A stretch of DNA of 12,197 bases, taken from assembly GCA_030754475.1 (NCBI GenBank), contig JASMAE010000237.1, positions 1-12,197 on the forward strand, read 5' to 3'. Below are positions 1-5,190 of this stretch, piece after piece. Position numbers and translations under genes: made by a program. The notes beneath the pieces are model-generated. The model worked only from the letters and a program-made list of their open reading frames with translations. It did no database searches and was not told the DNA's origin. Within the stretch, counting starts at the first letter, position 1. Each line of letters begins with the position of its first letter. The DNA comes from Rhodospirillales bacterium (GTDB lineage: Bacteria; Pseudomonadota; Alphaproteobacteria; Rhodospirillales; JASLLV01).

Positions 1-597
1 ATGAAGAACTACGGCGTCAAGTGCATGTCCATGGGCTTCCTGGTGGACGAAGATACCCCGATGGTCTGGCGCGGTCCCATGGTGGGCATGGCGCTCGAGC
101 AGATGATGCGCGACGTGAACTGGGGCGCGCTCGACATCCTCGTCGTCGACATGCCGCCCGGCACCGGCGACGCCCAGCTCACCATGGCCCAGCGCGTGCC
201 GCTCGCGGGCGCCGTCATCGTCTCGACGCCCCAGGACATCTCGCTCGTCGACGCCCGCAAGGGCCTCAACATGTTCCGCAAGGTGGACGTCCCCGTCCTC
301 GGCATCATCGAGAACATGAGCTACTTCATCTGCCCGCATTGCGCCACGCGCTCCGAGATTTTCGCCCACGGCGGCGCGCGCCTCGAAGCCGACCGGCTCG
401 GGGTCGATTTTCTGGGCGAGATTCCTTTGGACATAGCGATTCGCGAAACCTCGGACGGCGGCCACCCCATCGTCATTTCCGATCCCGAAGGCGCCCACGC
501 CAAGACCTATCTCGAGATCGCCCGGACCATCGGCGCGAAGATCGCCCAAGCACGCGAGGCCGAGGCCGCATCACGGCCGAAAATCGTCGTCGAATAG
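1..597 (+). CDS. Mrp/ApbC-type Fe-S cluster carrier ATPase, 3' part only
   Basis: This is the C-terminal 198 residues of an Mrp/NBP35 P-loop ATPase, a cytosolic scaffold or carrier that passes 4Fe-4S clusters to apo-enzymes. Visible motifs are the Walker B/switch segment DILVVDMPPGTGD (about 45-57), STPQDISLVDARKG (75-88), and the cluster-binding pair C-P-H-C at residues 111 and 114 of the visible part. The Walker A loop lies upstream of the window, and family members are about 350 residues or more, so the ATG at base 1 is an internal methionine and the gene is 5'-truncated by the window. It converges on the leftward SRPBCC gene. The neighbouring class I fumarase is an Fe-S enzyme, but nothing here links the two directly. 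The family call is firm; the exact subgroup (Mrp or ApbC) is not separable from this half. Confidence 0.93.
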   Translation: MKNYGVKCMSMGFLVDEDTPMVWRGPMVGMALEQMMRDVNWGALDILVVDMPPGTGDAQLTMAQRVPLAGAVIVSTPQDISLVDARKGLNMFRKVDVPVLGIIENMSYFICPHCATRSEIFAHGGARLEADRLGVDFLGEIPLDIAIRETSDGGHPIVISDPEGAHAKTYLEIARTIGAKIAQAREAEAASRPKIVVE

Positions 598-709
598 AGG
601 CGCGGGAACGCGGACGGGCGCAGGCAACCAACACTTCGCGCCGCCAAGGCCGGGTCTTCCGGTCTATCGCTTCACGCCTGTAAGGCGGATCGGCGGCGTT
701 TGGATCGTT

Positions 710-725
710 TTCCACGCACGTGGAA
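710..725. repeat. Dyad of dispersed repeat, copy A (reads on minus strand)
   Basis: TTCCACG-CA-CGTGGAA is a 7-bp dyad with a 2-base centre. Together with the adjoining bases to 736, it is copy A of a repeat found again at 2346-2373. The two copies share an exact 18-base run, GGCCGGTGCGATTCCACG, on the minus strand at 736-719 here and on the plus strand at 2346-2363 there. It lies between the converging mrp and SRPBCC genes, against the left arm of the large inverted repeat. Confidence 0.7.
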
Positions 726-727
726 TC

Positions 728-768
728 GCACCGGCCCACACGTGTCGCCTACACGTGTGGGCCGGTGC
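728..768. terminator. Perfect 18-bp inverted repeat, probable bidirectional terminator
   Basis: The arms GCACCGGCCCACACGTGT (728-745) and ACACGTGTGGGCCGGTGC (751-768) are perfect reverse complements around a 5-base loop (CGCCT). The repeat lies between the 3' ends of mrp (stop at 597) and the SRPBCC gene (stop at 788), where a terminator serving both strands is expected. No T-tract follows on either strand, so if it terminates it does so by a very stable stem alone or by slowing polymerase for Rho. It could instead be part of the mobile palindromic repeat family noted at 710-736. Confidence 0.6.
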
Positions 769-787
769 CGACTAAACGGACAACGCG

Positions 788-1195
788 TTAGCCGCCGAAC
801 GCCGCCTTGATGGCCTGAAGCCCGCTTTCGAACGTGTTGCGGATGCCCGCGACGGCCGCGTCTTCGGCACCCACGGGGTCGAATTCGGCCGACCAGGTGA
901 CGACGCACCCGTCGCCGTCTTCGGCGACACCAAGCGTGCCGATGTAGTTCGAGACCGCGTCGATGCCGGCGAGGATATTGTAACTGTAGGCGCGCTTAAG
1001 ATTGTCGGCGAAGCGAAGCTCCTCGACGATCGTGCGGCCATCAGCGGTCTTGATGCGGCGGATCTGTCCGCCGTCTTCGCTCGCGCAAGCCTCGATCCCG
1101 GGCAACCAGTCGGGAAGCGCGACCCACCCGCCGATCAGGGACCACACCTTGTCGGCGGGCACGTCCAGCCTGATCGTTGTGTCCACCTTGGCCAT
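788..1195 (-). CDS. SRPBCC (START-like) family protein
   Basis: This 135-residue protein has the size and pattern of a small SRPBCC/polyketide-cyclase-like domain, a helix-grip fold that binds hydrophobic ligands. It opens with a beta strand (VDTTIRLDVPADKVWSLIG, 3-21), followed by the WLPGIEAC turn. Alternating strands follow (IRRIKTADGRTIVEELRF, then CVVTWSAEFDPV), and the C-terminal helix is FESGLQAIKAAFG. There is no signal peptide. The ATG at 1195 is chosen because GAGGAGG sits 5 bases upstream. In-frame methionines further upstream (1216 and 1366) lack such a site and add low-complexity sequence. It lies 98 bases downstream of thyX on the same strand and could be co-transcribed. The ligand and role are unknown. 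Confidence 0.82.
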   Translation of the reverse strand: MAKVDTTIRLDVPADKVWSLIGGWVALPDWLPGIEACASEDGGQIRRIKTADGRTIVEELRFADNLKRAYSYNILAGIDAVSNYIGTLGVAEDGDGCVVTWSAEFDPVGAEDAAVAGIRNTFESGLQAIKAAFGG

Positions 1196-1200
1196 GTCAT

Positions 1201-1207
1201 CCTCCTC
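1201..1207 (-). promoter_or_regulatory. Strong Shine-Dalgarno that fixes the SRPBCC start
   Basis: GAGGAGG on the minus strand ends 5 bases before the ATG at 1195. It decides the start over the upstream in-frame methionines. Confidence 0.75.
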
Positions 1208-1293
1208 ATCGCCCATGATCCGTTCGCGGCGCGCCGCATCGGGCGCTGCGATCCCGCCGCGTCTCGTCGACAACGAAACCTTCGCCGTCGTTG

Positions 1294-2265
1294 CTATTCC
1301 TTGCGCGTTGTTGCTTCGGCCGCCTCGCGGCCCATTGGGGCCACCGTCTCCATGATTTCCAGCCATTCGCGCTTGCTGAGGCCGCTCTTCTCCGCGGAAA
1401 CCTTCTCGCCCGCGATCATGCGCCGGATCACCGCGAGCCCCTTGGCCGAGATGCGCGCGCCGCCCATCGCGTATTCCGTGAAAGCATCATAGGTCAACGG
1501 AACCCAGCGCCTGAGGGTCTCGAGCATGACCTCGGCGTAAACGCGGATCTCGTACTGGGCGTGGGGGTCCGCCCTGAGCGACAGGAAATGAAGCAGATTG
1601 TGGAGATCGATCTTCCAGTACCACTGGGTATAGGTATTGAGCGTCAAGTTGATGCGCGCGAGTTCGCGCGCCAGGCCGCGCCTCGTGGGGTCCAGGATCT
1701 CGCCCGCCGCGTCCTCGTTGTGCATCTCCTCGTAATGGGCGTAGCAGCGCTCGGCGTCGCTTTTCAAAAGGGTGAGCACGCGGGCGGCCTCGTCGTCGTC
1801 GAGGACCTCGGCGCGTCCCTGGCGGTTGCTTTTCGACTGGGCACCCAGGTGCTCGGGCGGCGGCACGTAGTACTCCTTGTCGAGGATCGAATAGCGGGCC
1901 GAGTACTCGTTGACGTTGGCCGTGCGGTGCCGGATCCATTGGCGCGCGACGAAGATGGGAAGCTTCACGTGGTACTTGATCTCGCACATCTCGAACGGCG
2001 TCGTGTGCCGGTGGCGCATGAGATAATTGATGAGCCCGGCGTCGCCGCGCACGCTTCGCGTCCCCTTGCCATAGGACACCCGGGCCGCCTGAACGACCGC
2101 GCCGTCGTCGCCCATGTAGTCGACGACGCGCACGAACCCGTGGTCGAGCACGGGCATCGGTTCGTAGAGAATCTCCTCGAGCGCCGGCACGGTGGCCCTG
2201 CGGGTATCGAATCGCTGGCGCTTCAGCGATTCGATCTCGGCGCTTTGTTCGGCGCTCAACTCCAT
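1294..2265 (-). CDS. thyX: Flavin-dependent thymidylate synthase ThyX
   Basis: ThyX makes dTMP from dUMP, with methylenetetrahydrofolate as one-carbon donor and FAD/NAD(P)H as reductant, so it does not form dihydrofolate as ThyA does. The signature RHR-x7-S is present as RHRTANVNEYSARY, with RHR at residues 112-114 and Ser at 122. The flanking HTTPFEMCEIKYHVKLPIFVARQW block (87-110) is also typical. At 323 residues it is longer than the 220-250 of compact ThyX proteins, with extra length at both ends, as in the longer alphaproteobacterial forms. The ATG at 2265 is preceded by a GAAAGG-like site 7-12 bases away and gives the expected N-terminus. No thyA or folA lies in the window. A dispersed palindromic repeat lies about 80-110 bases upstream of the start. 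Confidence 0.96.
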   Translation of the reverse strand: MELSAEQSAEIESLKRQRFDTRRATVPALEEILYEPMPVLDHGFVRVVDYMGDDGAVVQAARVSYGKGTRSVRGDAGLINYLMRHRHTTPFEMCEIKYHVKLPIFVARQWIRHRTANVNEYSARYSILDKEYYVPPPEHLGAQSKSNRQGRAEVLDDDEAARVLTLLKSDAERCYAHYEEMHNEDAAGEILDPTRRGLARELARINLTLNTYTQWYWKIDLHNLLHFLSLRADPHAQYEIRVYAEVMLETLRRWVPLTYDAFTEYAMGGARISAKGLAVIRRMIAGEKVSAEKSGLSKREWLEIMETVAPMGREAAEATTRKE

Positions 2266-2345
2266 CCGTCGCCTTTCCCGAAGACGCGCATCCGTGACCC
2301 GGCGGACACTGTAGCGTCTCGCGGCACCCAGGCAAAGCGAGCGCC

Positions 2346-2373
2346 GGCCGGTGCGATTCCACGCGCGTGAAAA
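2346..2373 (+). repeat. Dispersed palindromic repeat, copy B
   Basis: GGCCGGTGCGATTCCACG (2346-2363) is identical to the minus-strand sequence at 736-719. The alignment continues as GCGTG-AAAA with two mismatches, giving about 26 of 28 matches. The core TTCCACGCGCGTGAAA is a near-perfect dyad, and the 5' flank GCGCCGGCCGGTGC is a second near-palindrome. It lies in the 135-base gap between the start of thyX and the end of the ThDP enzyme gene, both leftward. Confidence 0.7.
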
Positions 2374-2393
2374 TACGGTCTCGGTGGGCTTTT

Positions 2394-2413
2394 CAGCTCC
2401 CTACAGCTCCCTA
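2394..2413. repeat. 10-bp tandem duplication spanning a stop codon
   Basis: CAGCTCCCTA occurs twice in direct succession (2394-2403 and 2404-2413). The TAG stop of the leftward ThDP enzyme gene (2401-2403) lies at the junction. With one unit only, the frame would read on past this stop, so the duplication may have set the present C-terminus. Confidence 0.8.
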
Positions 2414-4107
2414 CCGCCGGCCGCCGCGTAGCGCCCGACAGGCGGCGTCGCGTCCTTTGATACAGCGACGTCGATCAAGGCGGGGCGGCCCGCGTCCTGG
2501 GCGCGCTCCAGGGCCGGTCCGAGGTCCGCAATATCCGTGACCCGTTCCCCGAAGGCGCCGAAGGCCCGCGCGATGGCAGCGAAGTCGAGATCCAGGAAAT
2601 CGGTCGCATCGGGCAGGCGGTCGGACTGGTCGTGGAGATACCGCTGGACGTCGTAGGAGAAGCCGAACGCGGCGTTGTTCATAACCACCGTGGTGACCGG
2701 TAGATCGAGCCGGAGCGCGGTTTCCAGATCGGCGAGGTGATAGCCGAGCCCGCCGTCGCCGACCATGCAGGTGACCCGCCGTCCCTCGCCGACCGCGAGC
2801 TTGGCGCCGAGCGCGGCCGGAAAGGCCCAGCCGAGCGATCCCGCCGCGCGCAACATGTTGCGACCGGCGGTCTTCTGCTCGATCAAGGTGCCCGACCACG
2901 CCGCCATGTAGCCGGTGTCGGCGACCAGGACGTCGTCACCGTCGAAACGGCGGTCGAGTTCGGCCATCACGGCGTAGGGGTTGAGCCGCCGGTCGGCGGG
3001 CGTGTCCATGGCGCGCTTTTTGAACGCCTGGCGCCAGGCCGCCACCGTGCCCTGGACGCGGCCCGTCCATTCCGCCCAGCGCGGCGGCCGCCCGGGGAGG
3101 TTTGCTTGAGTGGCGGCGTCAACGAAGGCCGCGAGCGCGACCTTGGCGTCGGCGAGAATCGAAACCTCCTCGCGGTAGGTTCGCCCAAGCGTCATGGCAT
3201 CGCAGTCGATGTGGACGATGCGGGTTCCGGGCTTCGGGAACTTGAAAGTGTCGGTTCCCATCGACCCGAGTCGCGATCCCACCACCACACAGAGGTCGCT
3301 TTCGCCGAGCGTGTCGTTGGCCACCTTGCGCGAGTAGCGTCCGGCGACGCCGACCGCGAGGGGATGGGTCTCGGCAATGCTGCCCTTGCCCGACACCGTC
3401 GTCACCACCGGAATCTGCAGGGTTTCGGCCAGGGCCGTAAGCTCGTCCCAGGCGCCCGAAAGAAGAACGCCGCCGCCGGCGAGAATCACCGGGCGCGCGG
3501 CCCCGGAAAGCGCGGCGACGGCGCGCTCGATGTCCGTGGGAAGCGGAGCGGCGCGCAAGGCCGACACGTTCGTGAACGCATCGTCTGCGTACGCCTCGAA
3601 CTCGTCGCCCACCTCGACGTCGTACCAGTCCATGGGGATACCGAGATAGACCGGCCCCGGGCTTCCCTCGACCGCGGCCCGAATCGCGGTCCGGAGCACG
3701 TCCAAGATACGATTGGGCGCGGGCAGTTCGCCGCACCACTTGGTGCAGGTCTGGAAAAGCGGAGCCTGCTCCATCTCCTGGTATTCGTACTTGTATTTGG
3801 TCGCGCTGTCGGGGGCGCTGTTGATGGCGACGATCGGGCTGTGCGCCCAAAACGCATCGATCATGGCGAATGGAAGATAGGCGGTCCCGCAGCCGTACTG
3901 CGCCAGCCCGAAGGTGGGCTTGCCCGTGATGCGGGCGTAGGCGTCGGCCATGGCGAAGGCGGACCGTTCGCTGCGCCCGAGGATCGTCCGGATTCCGTGG
4001 CGCAGCTGCATCTCCATTAGCGGACTTTGCGGTCCGCCCGTCAGCGTAAAGGCGTATTCGGCGCCGTAGGCCTTGACCAGCCCGGCGATGGCTTGCGAGA
4101 CGTTCAT
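2401..4107 (-). CDS. Acetolactate-synthase-like thiamine diphosphate enzyme
   Basis: This 568-residue protein has the three-domain layout of the AHAS/benzoylformate decarboxylase superfamily. The N-terminal Pyr domain carries the cofactor-activating glutamate (Glu47 in GRSERSAFAMADAYAR). A central Rossmann-like domain contains RPVILAGGGVLLSG. The C-terminal PP domain has the Mg/ThDP motif GDG-x24-NN (Gly450-Asp-Gly to Asn477-Asn478). The full set suggests an active ThDP enzyme. The substrate is not clear: the usual HE-x-AA Pyr motif is replaced by SERSA, and no ilvN/ilvH regulatory subunit is adjacent, so a decarboxylase or carboligase outside branched-chain synthesis is as likely. The ATG at 4107 follows GGGGGA at 5-base spacing. 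An ATG at 4119 lacks such a site, and further extension would run into the tmRNA gene. A 10-bp tandem duplication abuts the stop codon. Confidence 0.9.
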   Translation of the reverse strand: MNVSQAIAGLVKAYGAEYAFTLTGGPQSPLMEMQLRHGIRTILGRSERSAFAMADAYARITGKPTFGLAQYGCGTAYLPFAMIDAFWAHSPIVAINSAPDSATKYKYEYQEMEQAPLFQTCTKWCGELPAPNRILDVLRTAIRAAVEGSPGPVYLGIPMDWYDVEVGDEFEAYADDAFTNVSALRAAPLPTDIERAVAALSGAARPVILAGGGVLLSGAWDELTALAETLQIPVVTTVSGKGSIAETHPLAVGVAGRYSRKVANDTLGESDLCVVVGSRLGSMGTDTFKFPKPGTRIVHIDCDAMTLGRTYREEVSILADAKVALAAFVDAATQANLPGRPPRWAEWTGRVQGTVAAWRQAFKKRAMDTPADRRLNPYAVMAELDRRFDGDDVLVADTGYMAAWSGTLIEQKTAGRNMLRAAGSLGWAFPAALGAKLAVGEGRRVTCMVGDGGLGYHLADLETALRLDLPVTTVVMNNAAFGFSYDVQRYLHDQSDRLPDATDFLDLDFAAIARAFGAFGERVTDIADLGPALERAQDAGRPALIDVAVSKDATPPVGRYAAAGGREL

Positions 4108-4208
4108 CGGGTCCCCCATTCGCGATTCGAGCGCGGTTAATTGCGGTTTGCGAACACTACCAGAGCGCGGACGGCGGAGACATTCCGGTTCGGATTCAAA
4201 GCGCCCCT

Positions 4209-4236
4209 TTTCCAAAGCTCCCGAAGGCACTATATT
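4209..4236 (+). promoter_or_regulatory. Probable sigma-70 promoter of the tmRNA gene
   Basis: TTTCCA (4209-4214) and TATATT (4231-4236) lie 16 bases apart and match the -35 and -10 consensus at 4/6 and 5/6. Transcription would begin near 4243, just where the tmRNA acceptor part opens with a GTCGG-GCAA-CCGAC stem-loop. Confidence 0.6.
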
Positions 4237-4329
4237 GGGGGTGTCGGGCAACCGACTATGGCGATAAACGTCGTTCGGAATAAGCGTTGCGGACCCGGGG
4301 GCAGTACCCGGCGCCTCCACCAAATTCCC

Positions 4330-4349
4330 GGGCGCCCGTCGGGGCGCCC
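4330..4349 (+). other. Hairpin in the excised spacer of the permuted tmRNA
   Basis: GGGCGCCC (4330-4337), loop GTCG, GGGCGCCC (4342-4349) form an 8-bp all-GC stem in the spacer between the CCA end (4322) and the 5' acceptor strand (4356). It would hold the two halves together in the precursor until RNase P and 3' trimming remove the spacer. Confidence 0.7.
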
Positions 4350-4440
4350 TGCCAAGGGGGCGATACAGGATCGACGTGCGCGGTAAAGGTGCGGTTTTCG
4401 CCCGGTATGGTACCACCGTTATCGGGCCAAACTCACAAAT

Positions 4441-4476
4441 GCCAATGATAACGAGGCATTTGCTGTAGCCGCTTAG
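4441..4476 (+). other. tmRNA proteolysis-tag reading frame
   Basis: Eleven codons and a TAG stop encode ANDNEAFAVAA. With the alanine charged on the tmRNA, the added tag would be A-ANDNEAFAVAA. AND(N) at the start is typical of alphaproteobacterial tags and is where SspB binds. The terminal VAA is a ClpX degron like the LAA of E. coli. The resume codon is taken as GCC at 4441 by analogy with other tags. Confidence 0.88.
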
Positions 4477-4558
4477 GCTGCAACGGGGTTCGGAGGGCAC
4501 CTGGCAACAGAAGCCCTCCACTCGTTTGTGGCGTGAAGCTTCGTGAAATACAGGCCCG

Positions 4559-5155
4559 ATGGAACGTCGAACCCCCGGCGAATCCCCTCTCGACTACGAT
4601 GCCTGGGTCGAAGACGCATTGCGCGGCGTGACACGCCGCGCGCTTGCCCACGTTGCCGAAAGCGAGCTTCCCGGCGAGCACCATTTTTACGTCACGTTTC
4701 TCACGGGCGCGCCCGGCGTGCGGATTTCGGCCCACCTGAAGGCCCGATATTCCTCGGAGATGACGGTGGTGCTTCAGAACCGGTTCGACGACCTGGTGGT
4801 CGAGGCCGAGGCCTTCGAGGTGACGCTGACTTTTGGGGGCGTCAACGCGCGGCTTCGCATCCCCTTCGCCGCCGTCACTTCGTTTGCCGATCCGAGCGTC
4901 GACTTCCTCCTCAAGCTCAAGCAGCCGCCCGGTACGGAGATTTCGCTAGCAGGCGAGCGCGAAGCGTCACACCCGCCCAAGCGCGAAGGCGCGCCCGAAC
5001 CCGATTCTGCGGGACCGGCGCGAAAACCGCTCGTGCCGGTCCCGGTCAAGGACCCGGCGGACGGCGGCGCTGAGCCCAACGAGGCCAAAGAAGACGGGTC
5101 CGCGGAAGGGGCGACGGGCGAGATCATCGCGTTCGACAAGTTCCGCAAGAAGTAG
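4559..5155 (+). CDS. sspB: SspB, ClpXP adaptor for tmRNA-tagged proteins (alpha type)
   Basis: SspB tethers ssrA-tagged substrates to the ClpXP protease. The folded domain covers about residues 10-135, from the helix LDYDAWVEDALRGVTRRAL through FYVTFLTGAPGVRIS and MTVVLQNRFDDLVVEAEAFEVTLTF to IPFAAVTSFADPSVDFLLKL. A Pro/Glu/Lys-rich, low-complexity linker of about 50 residues follows. The extreme C-terminus is IIAFDKFRKK, matching the short ClpX-docking tail of alphaproteobacterial SspB proteins, which end in a similar FRKK. Length is 198 residues. The ATG at 4559 is the only good start; its ribosome site is weak (AGG, 5 bases away). It lies about 36 bases after the tmRNA with no clear terminator between, so some sspB message may come from the tmRNA promoter. 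The fumarase gene follows after 35 bases. Confidence 0.93.
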   Translation: MERRTPGESPLDYDAWVEDALRGVTRRALAHVAESELPGEHHFYVTFLTGAPGVRISAHLKARYSSEMTVVLQNRFDDLVVEAEAFEVTLTFGGVNARLRIPFAAVTSFADPSVDFLLKLKQPPGTEISLAGEREASHPPKREGAPEPDSAGPARKPLVPVPVKDPADGGAEPNEAKEDGSAEGATGEIIAFDKFRKK

Positions 5156-5190
5156 CGGCACCCGCCGGTGCTTTACCCCGAGGTAATTTA

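Larger units (their letters stand above)
4241..4522 (+). ncRNA. ssrA: Circularly permuted (two-piece) transfer-messenger RNA
   Basis: tmRNA rescues stalled ribosomes and tags the nascent chain for proteolysis. The tRNA-like end comes first. The T-stem is CCGGG (4295-4299)/CCCGG (4307-4311) around the 7-base loop GGCAGTA. Next come the acceptor strand CGCCTCC (4312-4318), discriminator A, and encoded CCA (4320-4322). The other acceptor strand, GGGGGCG (4356-4362), is downstream. The 7 pairs include G3-U70, the alanyl-tRNA synthetase identity pair. This reversed order is the permuted arrangement known from Alphaproteobacteria, in which the 4323-4355 spacer is removed to leave two RNAs. The coding part holds a candidate pseudoknot stem, CCCGGTA (4401-4407)/TATCGGG (4420-4426), then the tag frame at 4441-4476 and a closing stem GGAGGGC (4492-4498)/GCCCTCC (4513-4519). 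A GNRA hairpin (4243-4256) opens the acceptor part. Exact 5' and 3' ends are estimates. sspB begins about 36 bases later. Confidence 0.93.

Noticed and set aside
1291..2370. Long rightward open frame opposite thyX
   Set aside because: Shadow of thyX, whose RHR motif and full length are clear on the other strand.
2737..4020. Long rightward open frame opposite the ThDP enzyme gene
   Set aside because: Arg/Gly/His-rich composition typical of a high-GC antisense frame; the opposite strand has all ThDP motifs.
4290..4322. An ordinary tRNA gene ending in an encoded CCA
   Set aside because: There is a T-arm and CCA end but no anticodon or D arm upstream. The matching acceptor strand is downstream with a tag frame, so it is a permuted tmRNA.
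4108..4521. N-terminal extension of the ThDP enzyme gene
   Set aside because: The open frame continues upstream but would be antisense to the tmRNA gene; the start at 4107 has a ribosome site and gives the family N-terminus.
5156..5190. Short GCACC-CGCC-GGTGC hairpin between sspB and fumarase as a terminator
   Set aside because: Only 5 bp with a TTT after it, inside what looks like an operon; too weak to call.
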